Source of the DNA: Lachnospiraceae bacterium
GTDB taxonomy: Bacteria; Bacillota; Clostridia; Lachnospirales; Lachnospiraceae
DNA: 64,000 bases
Direction: 5' to 3'
Assembly (NCBI GenBank): GCA_910574865.1
Contig: CAJTDN010000003.1
Span: 310,001 to 374,000 of the forward strand
Shown here: piece by piece, positions 33,292 through 41,748 of the stretch
How positions within the stretch are numbered: position 1 is the stretch's first letter
Layout: each line of letters opens with the position of its first letter
Translations under genes and position numbers: made by a program
The notes under the pieces: model-generated
Told to the model about the DNA's origin: nothing
Database searches by the model: none
The model's input: only the letters and a program-made list of their open reading frames with translations

Positions 33292-34983
33292 TTATCTCTT
33301 TCCGAACCTTTCACAAACCATTTCCACTACCGCGTCCATGGACGCCTCTTTCGCCACCATGGTTTCCATCCCGTATTTTCCCGCCTCGCGCGCCGTCTGC
33401 TCCCCGATGCACAAGGCCAAAGCCTCACACGCCGCCTCTCTCCCGATGCCCAAGGCCAGAGCCTCACGCGCCGTCTGCCCCCCGGCGCATAGTGTCAGAG
33501 CCTCACGCGCCGTCTGCCCCCCGGTGCATAGTGTCAGAGCCTCACGCGCCGTCTGCCTCCCGGCGCCAAAAGTCCGGGCATGCCCCTCAAGAAATTCGTG
33601 CGCGAATCCCCGCACCGTTGACGCGCTGGTAAATATGACACCGTCCACATCTCCCGCCCGAAAGGCCGCGAGAACCTCCTCCTTGCACCACTCATGATCC
33701 TGCAATTTCGTCTCATACAAGGCAAGGTCCGTCACCTTGAATCCGGCGTTTTCAAGCGGGGGTAACAGCTCTTTCGAACCCCTTGCGGCTCTCGCGGCCA
33801 AAATTTCGCTGCCTGGCCGGGCAGCCCACGCCAAGGTTTTTCCTAAGTTTTCACTGTCATAGACCGGCGGCACCAAGTCTGCCACGAGCCCGTACTCCCG
33901 CAATGCGTCCCGCGTGGCACTGCCAATCACGGCCAGCTTCACTTCCGCCTTCCTGCGGAAAATGTCACGCATGTCCATTCCCTGTTCCAGCATTTCCGTG
34001 AAAAATGCGCGCACCCCGGCCGGACTGGTAAAGACGAGCCACGCCTCACCCTCCTGGCGTGCGAAGCGCCCCACGCTTTTTTTGAACGCCTCGTCTAATC
34101 GGACGGGAACCGTCCTGATTGCCGGGACTTCCAATACCTGCGCTCCTAACGCCCGCAGACGGCGCGCCAAGTCCTCCCCCTGCCTTTTAGGCCGCGTGAC
34201 AATGAACTGCCTGCCGCCAAGACACCTTTTCTCCGCCCATGATAGCTTTTCCGCCAAAGAGCATGCTTCGCCCACCACCACCACGGCGGGAGCCTTGACT
34301 TTCGCCTCCCCCGCCCGCGCGGGAAGGTGGACGACATCCGACACGACGGCACGTTGCCCCACGCACGTTCCCCGTTCCAGAACCGCCGCCGGCATGTCGG
34401 CGCGCATCCCGGCCCGCAAAAGCCCCCCGCAAATTTCTTCCAACCTGGAAAGTCCCATCAAAAACACCAGCGTCCCGCCCGTTTTTACCAATGACGGGTA
34501 ATCGATACGCGAATCGCCGTCCTTCCTCGGATGGGCGGTAATCACATGAAACGATGAAACATAGTCACGATGTGTCAATGGAATCCCCGCGTAAGCCAAG
34601 ACCGCCGTCACGGAAGTGATGCCGGGAACGATTTCAAACGGAATCCCCTCCTGTACAAGCCGCTCCAGTTCCTCGCCCCCGCGCCCGAACACGAACGGGT
34701 CTCCTCCCTTCAGACGCAGCACGTTTTTCCCTTCCTTTGCCTTTTCAACCAAAACGCGGTTGATTTCCTCCTGTTCCACCGCATGACGCCCCGCCCGTTT
34801 TCCCACGAAAACCAGTTCTTTTCCTGCCGGAAACTGGCATAAAACCTCCACGCCGATCAGCGCGTCATAAACGATGACGTCCGCGCGTTCCATCAATTCT
34901 TTCGTTTTCACCGTCAAAAGCCCCGCGTCGCCAGGACCCGCCCCGGCCAGCCAGACCTTGCCGAGTTTTGTCTCCATCTTCAT
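33292..34983 (-). CDS. cobA-hemD: Uroporphyrinogen-III C-methyltransferase/uroporphyrinogen-III synthase fusion
   Basis: Bifunctional enzyme, 563 residues. Residues 1-245 are the SAM-dependent methyltransferase making precorrin-2 (VWLAGAGPGDAGLLTVK, RLKGGDPFVFGRGGEE, VPGITSVTAVLAYAGIPLTHR). Residues 255-563 are HemD, which cyclises hydroxymethylbilane (FIVTRPKRQG, VFTSPAGVRAFF, FTSASTVRGF). The fusion is common in Clostridia. Unusually, the conserved HemD segment CIGEQTAREA near the C-terminus is preceded by four imperfect copies of itself, adding about 52 residues. The start may be this ATG (ATGA overlap with hemC) or the ATG two codons on, which has better GAGAGGTGG spacing. Confidence 0.94.
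   Translation of the reverse strand: MKMETKLGKVWLAGAGPGDAGLLTVKTKELMERADVIVYDALIGVEVLCQFPAGKELVFVGKRAGRHAVEQEEINRVLVEKAKEGKNVLRLKGGDPFVFGRGGEELERLVQEGIPFEIVPGITSVTAVLAYAGIPLTHRDYVSSFHVITAHPRKDGDSRIDYPSLVKTGGTLVFLMGLSRLEEICGGLLRAGMRADMPAAVLERGTCVGQRAVVSDVVHLPARAGEAKVKAPAVVVVGEACSLAEKLSWAEKRCLGGRQFIVTRPKRQGEDLARRLRALGAQVLEVPAIRTVPVRLDEAFKKSVGRFARQEGEAWLVFTSPAGVRAFFTEMLEQGMDMRDIFRRKAEVKLAVIGSATRDALREYGLVADLVPPVYDSENLGKTLAWAARPGSEILAARAARGSKELLPPLENAGFKVTDLALYETKLQDHEWCKEEVLAAFRAGDVDGVIFTSASTVRGFAHEFLEGHARTFGAGRQTAREALTLCTGGQTAREALTLCAGGQTAREALALGIGREAACEALALCIGEQTAREAGKYGMETMVAKEASMDAVVEMVCERFGKR
33383..33577 (-). repeat. Five in-frame 39-bp tandem repeats inside hemD
   Basis: Five contiguous 39-bp units starting at 33383, 33422, 33461, 33500 and 33539. 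The third and fourth differ by a single base; the others are more diverged. Each encodes 13 residues of the type GGQTAREALTLC. The unit nearest the C-terminus (CIGEQTAREAGKY) is the one expected in normal HemD, so the array grew from a conserved motif of the enzyme. Confidence 0.93.
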
Positions 34984-35945
34984 CCACCTCTCCGCCTCAT
35001 CCGCTCCGCCAACATTTCGCCAATCTGCCGTGCTTGTCCCACGTCCCCCGTCATAATGTCCGTAAAATATTCACCACTTTTATCCTCGAAATACAGCCCG
35101 ATCAGCCATAGTTCATTCCCGCGAACCTTCGCGTGCGCCGCCACCGGGGACGTGCAGCCACCGCCCAGCGTGGCCACGAACTGCCGCTCGGCCAATGCCG
35201 CCCGCTCGCTCTCACGGCTATTTATGGGCAGAAGCCATTCATAATTACCGCTCGCCCTGCCCTGCACCGCCAAAATGCCTTGTCCCGCCGCCGGAACCAT
35301 CTCTTCCACCTCGAACACGCGGGAGATGACGGACTCCATGCCAAGCCGCAAAAGCCCCGCCGCCGCCAAAACCGTCGCGTCATACCCTTCCTCGGCAAGC
35401 TTTTGAAGCCTCGTCTGCACGTTTCCCCGAATCCCGCGAAACATGGCTCCCGGGTACAGTCTCTGTAACTGGATTTTGCGACGGCGGCTGGAAGTCCCGA
35501 TGACCCCCTCACCGTCAAAACCGCTTGCCGCCAACTTGTATTTCTCGTCTTCCGTCCCGGAAGCTTCGTCTCGCGCGTTGCCACGGTTCCCTTCTTCCGT
35601 CCCCTCGCCCCGTGGCCTGCAAACCAGCGCGTCCCGCGCGTCCTCACGCCTGGAATAGGCCAGAATCGGCAAATCCCCGCCCGCCTCCATCGGCATGTCC
35701 TTCAGGCTATGGACGGCAATGTCAATCCTGCCGTCCAAAAGCGCCTGATCCAGTTCCCTGACGAACAGCCCCTTTCCACCGATTTTTTCCAGGCCACGGT
35801 CAAGAATCCTGTCTCCCGTCGTCTTCATCGTCACCAATTCTGTCTCAAACTGCGGATTTCTTCTTTTTATTTCCCTCGCCACCAATTCGGCCTGGACGAC
35901 CGCCAAGCGGCTCTCCCTGCTGCCAATTCGAATGACACGTCCCAT
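34980..35945 (-). CDS. hemC: Porphobilinogen deaminase (hydroxymethylbilane synthase)
   Basis: Cytoplasmic enzyme joining four porphobilinogens into hydroxymethylbilane, 321 residues. The start MGRVIRIGSRESRLA is preceded by GATGGAGGTG. Motifs: GSRESRLAVVQ, MKTTGDRILD, HSLKDMPME, VIGTSSRRRKIQL, FRGIRGNVQTRL and GGGCTSPVAAH, whose Cys anchors the dipyrromethane cofactor. An extra Gly/Glu/Arg/Asp-rich stretch of about 28 residues sits between DALVCRP and VIGTSS, where HemC normally has a short loop. The start region lies against a family 1 dispersed repeat. hemA, hemL and hemB are not in the window. Confidence 0.95.
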   Translation of the reverse strand: MGRVIRIGSRESRLAVVQAELVAREIKRRNPQFETELVTMKTTGDRILDRGLEKIGGKGLFVRELDQALLDGRIDIAVHSLKDMPMEAGGDLPILAYSRREDARDALVCRPRGEGTEEGNRGNARDEASGTEDEKYKLAASGFDGEGVIGTSSRRRKIQLQRLYPGAMFRGIRGNVQTRLQKLAEEGYDATVLAAAGLLRLGMESVISRVFEVEEMVPAAGQGILAVQGRASGNYEWLLPINSRESERAALAERQFVATLGGGCTSPVAAHAKVRGNELWLIGLYFEDKSGEYFTDIMTGDVGQARQIGEMLAERMRRRGG

Positions 35946-35954
35946 CCCGGCACC

Positions 35955-36050
35955 TCCATCTTGCCCCATGATACCCACGAATCGCTCCGCACCACGTGCT
36001 CTCGCAATTCTAAGACACCTCAAAACACGCCAAAATGCTAAAGCGCATTA
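35955..36050 (-). repeat. Dispersed intergenic repeat, family 1 (copy between mntP and hemC)
   Basis: Read on the minus strand: GTTTTGAGGTGTCTTAGAAT, GAGAGCACGTGGTGCGGAGC, then GTGGGTATCATGGGG. These are the conserved blocks of family 1. It fills the gap between the mntP stop and the hemC ribosome site, so it is the hemC leader. Confidence 0.7.
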
Positions 36051-36632
36051 AAACACTCCAAAATGCTCCAGCAATATTTTCAATCCTATCAATATCAATA
36101 TCACGCCGCCGACACGCACCGAACGGGTCCGGTAACGGGCGCCGAACCCGTTCCCCACTTTCACGCCAACGCATGAAAGAACGAATGTCGTCAGCCCAAT
36201 CAGGGCCGCCCCCAGAAGCGTGTTCAGAAATCTCCCGCCATTTACAATCATGACCGGCACGCAGGCAAAGGTAATACCGACCGCCATCGCGTCAATGCTG
36301 GTCGCCACCGCCATCAAAAACATCGTTTTCACGTCCAGGCCGGCATCTGCCTCTTCCTCCTCCTTGAAAGATTCCCAAACCATGTTCCCGCCAATCACCG
36401 CCAGCAAGGCAAACGCGATCCAGGGCGCAATCACGTTGATATATTGCTCGAACTGCGCCCCCAATATGTACCCGGCCATCGGCATCAGTGCCTGGAACCC
36501 GCCAAACCACACTCCGCAAACCAGCATGCCTTTGGCATCGACCTTTTTCATGGCCAATCCTTTGCAGACCGACACGGCAAACGCGTCCATCGACAATCCC
36601 ACCGCCACCAGGAATAACTCAACCAGTCCCAT
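36048..36632 (-). CDS. mntP: MntP-type manganese efflux pump
   Basis: Integral membrane Mn2+ exporter of the MntP (YebN/DUF204) family, 194 residues with six predicted helices. The start is the ATG of MGLVELF, with GGGAGGAATGG upstream. The duplicated family motif is visible: GLSMDAFAVSVCKGL in the first half and ATSIDAMAVGITFA in the second, each with the membrane Asp. No yybP-ykoY manganese riboswitch is recognisable upstream; a family 1 repeat fragment is there instead. Confidence 0.93.
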   Translation of the reverse strand: MGLVELFLVAVGLSMDAFAVSVCKGLAMKKVDAKGMLVCGVWFGGFQALMPMAGYILGAQFEQYINVIAPWIAFALLAVIGGNMVWESFKEEEEADAGLDVKTMFLMAVATSIDAMAVGITFACVPVMIVNGGRFLNTLLGAALIGLTTFVLSCVGVKVGNGFGARYRTRSVRVGGVILILIGLKILLEHFGVF

Positions 36633-36653
36633 TTTACCATTCCTCCCTACCAT

Positions 36654-37182
36654 TTCGTGATGATACTAACACGTAGTGCGTAGTAATCCGTGAGTATCAT
36701 GGAATCCAAACGCCTTCATGCCATGGGCAATGCCGCCCTATAATAAGGAGCAGACACATCGCTGCATCTGCTCCCCTTCCAAACCATTTATATGATACCA
36801 GGGGCAAAAAATCATGCGTTCCATGCTTACATGGAAAAGCATGACTTTGGAACCCGCAAAACACCGAAAAGCAGCCACTTTCCGTAGGAAAATAAGCGAA
36901 TTTGAGGTGTTTTAGAGTTGAGCCGCTTCGTTTTGAGCGGCGATACGAGCAATAAGCGGAGCGCTTGCGAGTCGGTTTGCACCGCAAACCGAAAGCGCGG
37001 GAGCACGTAGTGCGGAGCAACTCGTGGGTATCATGGGGTCAAAACGTGTTTTACCCCAACATCTTTATATGAAACGTTTTCACGGGATATGCCTTTTTAT
37101 TTCCCTGATAGTCTTTCACCGCGTCCTTCAACCCGTCCATGTTCATCCGAATATACACTTTCAACACTTCATACGTCTCATT
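36654..37182 (+). repeat. Gene-poor stretch with two family 1 repeat copies
   Basis: No intact gene. A short family 1 copy is at 36657-36705 (CACGTAGTGCGTAGTAATCC, GAGTATCATGG). A long copy is at about 36795-37060, with GCAAAACACCGAAAAGCAGC, GCGAATTTGAGGTGTTTT, an extra palindromic block (AATAAGCGGAGCGCTTGCGA) absent from the other copies, then GGGAGCACGTAGTGCGGAGC and GTGGGTATCATGGGGTC. Near 37065-37182 the minus strand reads as a short coding fragment ending YPVKTFHIKMLG and a stop, a remnant I cannot assign. Confidence 0.65.
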
Positions 37183-37374
37183 TCATCCACACCGTGGGTC
37201 GTGCTTAAAAATCCTGCATGTTAACAATGGACATGAAAAATCGGAGAGAAGCCGCGACACCCTCTCCTCTCCGATTGCCTTAAGCATGTCCTGAATGTTT
37301 ACCGCCACGCAATCACCCATTTTCCCCATTCTCCATTCCCAAAAACTTTCGTATTTCCCCGATATTCGTAACAA
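37183..37374 (-). pseudogene. Decayed gene fragment, N-terminal part
   Basis: A 63-residue frame containing VNIQDMLKAIGEERVSRLL and SDFSCPL, which resembles the opening of small acetyltransferase-like proteins of Clostridia and then breaks off. A further fragment in the same direction lies just downstream (37065-37182). There is no convincing ribosome site, so this is probably a relic. The family hint is weak. Confidence 0.35.
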
Positions 37375-37492
37375 ACGGAATCGTTGTTTTCACCGCCACA
37401 CTTTCCCACTAACGCATTATCACCATATGCCGTCTCTTCCATCACTTACTGTCATTATATGCAAACATCACAGAGATTGCAATATTTTTCAT

Positions 37493-38059
37493 TCATTTCT
37501 TAAAATCCCGCAACAGATACAATATCGTCTTTGTTTTCGGATTATAAGAATCCGACTTCAAGTGAATCGCCAATTCCTCGAGGGTCGATGCCATCCCGAT
37601 TATGCACCCCAGCACGCACACGAACGTATTGTCCAGAATCAAAATCAGGTACGGCAGGGCGAACACGAACGCCCCGGTAAGCTTGTTCCCGTATGTGTGA
37701 AGCGACGCGAAACGGTGATATTTCACCCATGCGGTCAAATACGATATCACCCTTACTACGATGATGACACCCACCACGACCCAGATTCCCTTCGGAACAC
37801 GTTTCCACAAATACGGAATCACGTAAACGAGCATTGCCGCGTAAAATACCAAGTCGGCAATGCTGTCAAGCAAGGAACCAAAGTCACTGACCGCCTTTAA
37901 TCTCCTCGCCGCAAACCCGTCAAACACGTCGGTAATCCCGCACGCGGTATAAATGGCGTAAAACAAGAGAGAGAACGGTTTCACGAAAAATAAGACAACC
38001 GCCCCCGCCATCCTTACGCTTGTAATACAATTTGGAATGTCCTTCTTACTCAAATGCAT
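37493..38059 (-). CDS. CDP-alcohol phosphatidyltransferase
   Basis: Membrane enzyme of phospholipid synthesis, 188 residues. It carries the full family signature D-x2-DG-x2-AR-x8-G-x3-D-x3-D at residues 44-69 (Asp44, Asp47, Gly48, Ala51, Arg52, Gly61, Asp65, Asp69), which holds the metal and the CDP-alcohol. Further helices follow. Substrate choice (glycerol-phosphate, serine, inositol-phosphate) cannot be read. The gene stands alone between the repeat-rich stretch and the zinc-transport locus. Confidence 0.92.
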   Translation of the reverse strand: MHLSKKDIPNCITSVRMAGAVVLFFVKPFSLLFYAIYTACGITDVFDGFAARRLKAVSDFGSLLDSIADLVFYAAMLVYVIPYLWKRVPKGIWVVVGVIIVVRVISYLTAWVKYHRFASLHTYGNKLTGAFVFALPYLILILDNTFVCVLGCIIGMASTLEELAIHLKSDSYNPKTKTILYLLRDFKK

Positions 38060-38094
38060 CTTACTTCCCCATTTCTCATCGCTGTAGGTAACGA

Positions 38095-38132
38095 TTACAA
38101 GTCACATCCACGCCATCGTATGTGGCTTGTAA
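38095..38132. repeat. Stem-loop upstream of the phosphatidyltransferase gene
   Basis: Arms TTACAAG-CACAT and ATGTG-CTTGTAA, each with one unpaired base, around CCACGCCATCGT. There is no T-run on either side, so it is not a typical terminator; it may be an operator or mRNA structure. Confidence 0.4.
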
Positions 38133-38270
38133 CAAATAACGAGTCAAATGATTCTCGTCACTGTTGATTATATCACAGATTTTCATTTCAACAACCGTTT
38201 TTATGAATATCTTTGCAATTCTTTAGAAAATTCGTTAGAAAATGGGGTTCAAAAAACAACAAAAAGCACC

Positions 38271-39119
38271 TTACCTCGCCAATACCTTCCCCGCCACACA
38301 AAATGCCGCGAACGCCGCAATGTCGACCACCACGACGGTGGCTCCCACCGGGGTTCCGGCCAAAATGGCGGCGAACATCCCCACCAACGCGCAAAAGACG
38401 GACAATATGGCGGAACACGCCGTCACCGAGCGGAAGCTTTTGAACACCCGCATCGCCGACAAGGCCGGAAATATCACCAGTGCTGATATTAAAAGCGACC
38501 CGGCCAGGTTCATCGCCAGCACGATGATGACCGCGATGATGACCGCGATCAGCAGATTATACGCCCCGGTATTCATCCCGCCCGCCCTGGCAAAGTCCTC
38601 GTCGAACGTCACCGCGAAAATCTTGTGGTAAAAGAACAGAAAGAAACCCGCCACGAGCACCGAAAGGACGATGCACAGCCATACCTCGCCCCTCGTCAAG
38701 GTGAGAATCGAAGTCGAACCGAACAACGTGCCGCACACGTCGCCGGACAAGTTGGACGACGTGGAAAACAGGTGCATCAAAAGATAGCCGACGGCCAGCG
38801 CCCCGACGGATATCATGGCGACCGCCGCGTCCCCCTGGATTTTCGTGTTCTTTCCCGTCCGCAACAAGAGCACGGCACAGACAATCGTGGCCGGCAGAAC
38901 GAATATCATGTCATTTTGCAAATGTAATACCGAGGCGACGGCAATCGCCCCGAATGCCGTGTGCGACAACCCGTCGCCGATAAAGGAAAAACGTTTCAAC
39001 ACCAGCGTCACTCCCAGCAGGGAAGAACACAGCGCGATCAGCACCCCGACGATTAACGCATAGCGCACGAACGGGTACTGCAAGTACCATACGATCTTAG
39101 CAAACAACTCGCTCCACAT
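38271..39119 (-). CDS. znuB: Zinc ABC transporter permease
   Basis: Membrane permease of the ZnuB/MntB (ABC-3) family, 282 residues with about eight helices. Family stretches are FSFIGDGLSHTAFGAIAVA near residue 50, and FDEDFARAGGMNTGAYNLLI. It is encoded with an ATPase and a His-rich zinc-binding lipoprotein, and the locus starts with a Fur-family regulator, so zinc is the likeliest substrate. A 298-bp gap rich in hairpins separates it from znuC, unusual for such operons. Confidence 0.92.
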   Translation of the reverse strand: MWSELFAKIVWYLQYPFVRYALIVGVLIALCSSLLGVTLVLKRFSFIGDGLSHTAFGAIAVASVLHLQNDMIFVLPATIVCAVLLLRTGKNTKIQGDAAVAMISVGALAVGYLLMHLFSTSSNLSGDVCGTLFGSTSILTLTRGEVWLCIVLSVLVAGFFLFFYHKIFAVTFDEDFARAGGMNTGAYNLLIAVIIAVIIVLAMNLAGSLLISALVIFPALSAMRVFKSFRSVTACSAILSVFCALVGMFAAILAGTPVGATVVVVDIAAFAAFCVAGKVLAR

Positions 39120-39461
39120 TTTTCATGCCTCCCTTTCGCGTATTCCCGATTTTTGCTTTTTGTCACCCGTTCGGCCAATTTCAATCCGTTACGCCCTTTC
39201 CGTTTCCCCGTCCGCGCTTCGAACTTCTGTTCAAGAACGCCACCGGCGTTCTTGCGGCGGCGCACAAGTCAGCTATGCCGACAAAACACATCTTTGTGCG
39301 CCTGCCTCTTCACTCCGTTACGGTCGGCGCTAAACGGACGTCCAGCAGACCTCCAGCACCCGCCGGAGGCATATCAGATGGGAAATTGAATCCCGCCGCT
39401 GATACAAATATGTTGCTCACCGCCTATAGCGGCGGGAGTCATTCCACATCTGATATACGCC
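39120..39461. repeat. Hairpin-rich insertion between znuC and znuB
   Basis: Contains a perfect 10-bp inverted repeat CAAGAACGCC-ACC-GGCGTTCTTG (39232-39254), a looser GGCGCACAAG / CTTTGTGCGCC pair, and a long two-arm inverted repeat at 39368-39461 (GGCATATCAGATGGGAA with TTCCACATCTGATATACGCC; CCCGCCGCT with AGCGGCGGG). The last hairpin spans the final 15 codons and stop of znuC. No gene is present. It looks like an inserted repeat element. Confidence 0.65.
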
Positions 39462-40127
39462 GCTGGCCAAATATTCTTGCTTCGTCCCGAAAAACACCGT
39501 TTCCCCGATATGCAAAATGTGGCTGGCATATTTTACCGCCGCCGCGATGTCGTGGGACACCATCAAAATCGTGATGCCGTCGTCGCGGTTCAGCCTCGCA
39601 ATCAGCTGGTACATTTCCACCGTCACCTTCGGATCCAGGCCCGAAACCGGCTCGTCTAAAAGAAGCGCCTTCTGCGTCGCGCACAAGGCCCGCGCCAACA
39701 AGACCCTTTGCATCTGCCCGCCGGAAAGCTCGCGATAGCAACGCTTCTCAAACTCCAGAATCCCCATCCGCCCCATATTTCGCCGTGCCAGGTTCTTTTC
39801 CTCTTTCGTGTAAAATGGCCTAAAGCCGCACCTTCCCTGGCAGCCGGAAAGCACGATTTCCCTGACCGATGCCGGGAAATCCCGCTGCACGTTTGTCTGT
39901 TGCGGCAGGTACCCGATTTCGCTGGCCAAAAGGCCGTCCCCCGTCTCCATGTTCCCTTCGTATTCCGTATGAAGCCCCAAAATCGTCTTCATCAACGTCG
40001 ATTTGCCAGATCCATTCTCTCCCACGATGCAGAGATAGTCCCCCGCCCGAACCGTGAAATTCAAATCCTCCAGGATGACCCTGCCGTCATATTTTAACGT
40101 CAAATTTTGACAAGTAAGTTGTGCCAT
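39417..40127 (-). CDS. znuC: Zinc ABC transporter ATP-binding protein
   Basis: ATPase of the zinc importer, 236 residues. The start MAQLTCQNL is preceded by GAGAGGAAG. Motifs: Walker A GENGSGKST, signature LSGGQMQR, Walker B LLLDEPVSGLD and the switch His in LMVSHD. The last 15 codons (from about QMWND) lie inside an inverted repeat, so the C-terminus has probably been replaced by repeat-derived sequence; the ATPase core is intact. Confidence 0.93.
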   Translation of the reverse strand: MAQLTCQNLTLKYDGRVILEDLNFTVRAGDYLCIVGENGSGKSTLMKTILGLHTEYEGNMETGDGLLASEIGYLPQQTNVQRDFPASVREIVLSGCQGRCGFRPFYTKEEKNLARRNMGRMGILEFEKRCYRELSGGQMQRVLLARALCATQKALLLDEPVSGLDPKVTVEMYQLIARLNRDDGITILMVSHDIAAAVKYASHILHIGETVFFGTKQEYLASGVYQMWNDSRRYRR

Positions 40128-40190
40128 ATTTCTTCCTCTCCCCGCAAGGCGCCGCGCCTTTTTCTTCCAGCCACACGGCACCCGTTCGCG

Positions 40191-41270
40191 TCACTTTGAC
40201 AACGCCGCCTCCAACACCCTTCGGTTTTCTTCCATGATTGAGAGATATGTCGCCCTGTTTTCCGTGTCTTCCCACGTCACGGACTGCATGGAATCCATCG
40301 TGAGAATCCCCTGGTCTTTGGCCTTCGTGCCGGATATCACGGTTCTTGCAATCCGCCCGTCGGAACCGTCCAGCGTCAACACGCAGGGCAATTCCAATTC
40401 GTCCACCTTCCCCGCGAGGAACGCGACCGTCTCGAAGCTGGCCTCCGTCTCCGCCTCGCAACCGGGAAACGCCGCGAAATATTCCAGTCCGTAATCATCC
40501 GTCAAATAGCGAAATGGAAAACGATCCGCAAACAATAGGACGTTCTTTTCCCCCTCCTCCACCGTGTTGCGAAATGCCACGTCCAACGCCTTCAGCCTTG
40601 CCAGATACGCTTTTGCATTTTCCTCATACTCCACTGCGTGCGCGGGATTGGCCGCCGCAAGGAGGGAGGCAATGTGGCTGCACAGCACTTCCGCATTTTT
40701 GACGGAAAGCCAGACATGCTCGTCCATCTCGGATCCTTCCTCGCCTTTCGCGAAAATTCCCTCCGCCAAGTGCGTCCAATCCTCGGCTTGCACCCCGTCT
40801 TCTTCCGCGTGTCCTTCATGCCCGTGCCCCGCATCCATGCCTTCCACGAGTTCTTCCTCCTTCACGTCATCACCCAGCACGTCAAGAAGGTTTATGACGA
40901 CCATGTCGGAATTGACCGCGGCCGATAGGACTTTCTCCACCCACTGGTCCGATTCGCCGCCCACGTAAATAAACATGTCACAAGTGGCAATCCGGATAAT
41001 GTCGTCCGCCGTCGGCTGGTAACTGTGCATGTCCACGCCGCCGTCAAGCAAAAGCGTCAATTCCACGTCCCCGCCATGCTCTCCGAGGATTTCCCGTGTC
41101 CAGTCATACGCTGGAAAGACCGTCGCCACGACACGGAAGGGCTTGGCCGTTTCGCCCGGAGCACGCTCGTCTTCCGCGCCACAACCGGCAAGGCAGGCCG
41201 CCACCAGAACAATACACAAAACTCGTGCAAGCCATTTTCCGACCCGACACGCATCATTCCCTAAAAACAT
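40191..41270 (-). CDS. znuA: Zinc-binding lipoprotein of the ZnuABC importer
   Basis: Surface lipoprotein of the cluster-9 (ZnuA/AdcA) family, 359 residues. The start MFLGND is preceded by AGGAGGAAGGAC. The signal peptide ends in LAGC with Cys30 lipidated. Metal ligands fit His in GVDMHSYQPT, His in MDEHVWLSVKN, and downstream positions; a flexible His/Asp-rich loop (GHGHEGHAEED) is typical of zinc-specific members. It follows zur by 10 bp. Confidence 0.93.
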   Translation of the reverse strand: MFLGNDACRVGKWLARVLCIVLVAACLAGCGAEDERAPGETAKPFRVVATVFPAYDWTREILGEHGGDVELTLLLDGGVDMHSYQPTADDIIRIATCDMFIYVGGESDQWVEKVLSAAVNSDMVVINLLDVLGDDVKEEELVEGMDAGHGHEGHAEEDGVQAEDWTHLAEGIFAKGEEGSEMDEHVWLSVKNAEVLCSHIASLLAAANPAHAVEYEENAKAYLARLKALDVAFRNTVEEGEKNVLLFADRFPFRYLTDDYGLEYFAAFPGCEAETEASFETVAFLAGKVDELELPCVLTLDGSDGRIARTVISGTKAKDQGILTMDSMQSVTWEDTENRATYLSIMEENRRVLEAALSK

Positions 41271-41280
41271 GTCCTTCCTC

Positions 41281-41700
41281 CTACACACGCGCTTCCCGGC
41301 ACCGCTCACAAGTTCCATAAAGCACCGTCCGAAACGTATCCAATGCGAATCCGTGCTTTTGAAGCATGTGGTTTTGAATCTCTTCCAGCTCCTTGCAGTC
41401 TAAATGAATCAACCTGCCGCACGTTTCGCATTTGCAATGAAAGCATGCAGGACGATGGCAGCTATTCTTTCTGTCAATGTATGCGAAACAAGCGGCGCTT
41501 TTCTCGTCTATGATATATTTCTGTACCAGCCCCTCGCCCATCAGCCTCTCCAGCTGGCGGTAAACCGTCGCCGTCCCCATGGACACGCCGTCCTTCTCAA
41601 AGTATTGACAAATTTCCTGGGCGGTAACATGCCGCCCGTTCACCGATTCCAGATAAGATAGAATTTCCTCACGTTGCCTCGTTTGATACCTGACCCGCAT
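41281..41700 (-). CDS. zur: Fur-family regulator, probably Zur
   Basis: Metal-responsive repressor, 139 residues. The winged helix includes VTAQEICQYF and MGTATVYRQLERLMGEGLV. Structural zinc cysteines are CETC and CERC; a sensory His-rich patch is HRPACFHCKC. The ATG follows AAAGGGAC. It opens the zinc locus (zur-znuA-znuC-znuB), and a Fur-type palindrome lies 49 bases upstream, so zinc autorepression is the simplest model. Iron or manganese specificity cannot be excluded from sequence. Confidence 0.9.
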   Translation of the reverse strand: MRVRYQTRQREEILSYLESVNGRHVTAQEICQYFEKDGVSMGTATVYRQLERLMGEGLVQKYIIDEKSAACFAYIDRKNSCHRPACFHCKCETCGRLIHLDCKELEEIQNHMLQKHGFALDTFRTVLYGTCERCREARV

Positions 41701-41748
41701 CACATTTCGTCCCTTTCATTACCAACCGTCGTTTTATTGCTCTAAATA

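Noticed and set aside
33383-33577. 39-bp repeats considered as a CRISPR array
   Set aside because: Units are directly adjacent with no variable spacers, are in frame within hemD, and no cas genes are nearby.
36633-36700. yybP-ykoY manganese riboswitch before mntP
   Set aside because: The short upstream region consists of a dispersed repeat fragment and lacks the conserved riboswitch loops.
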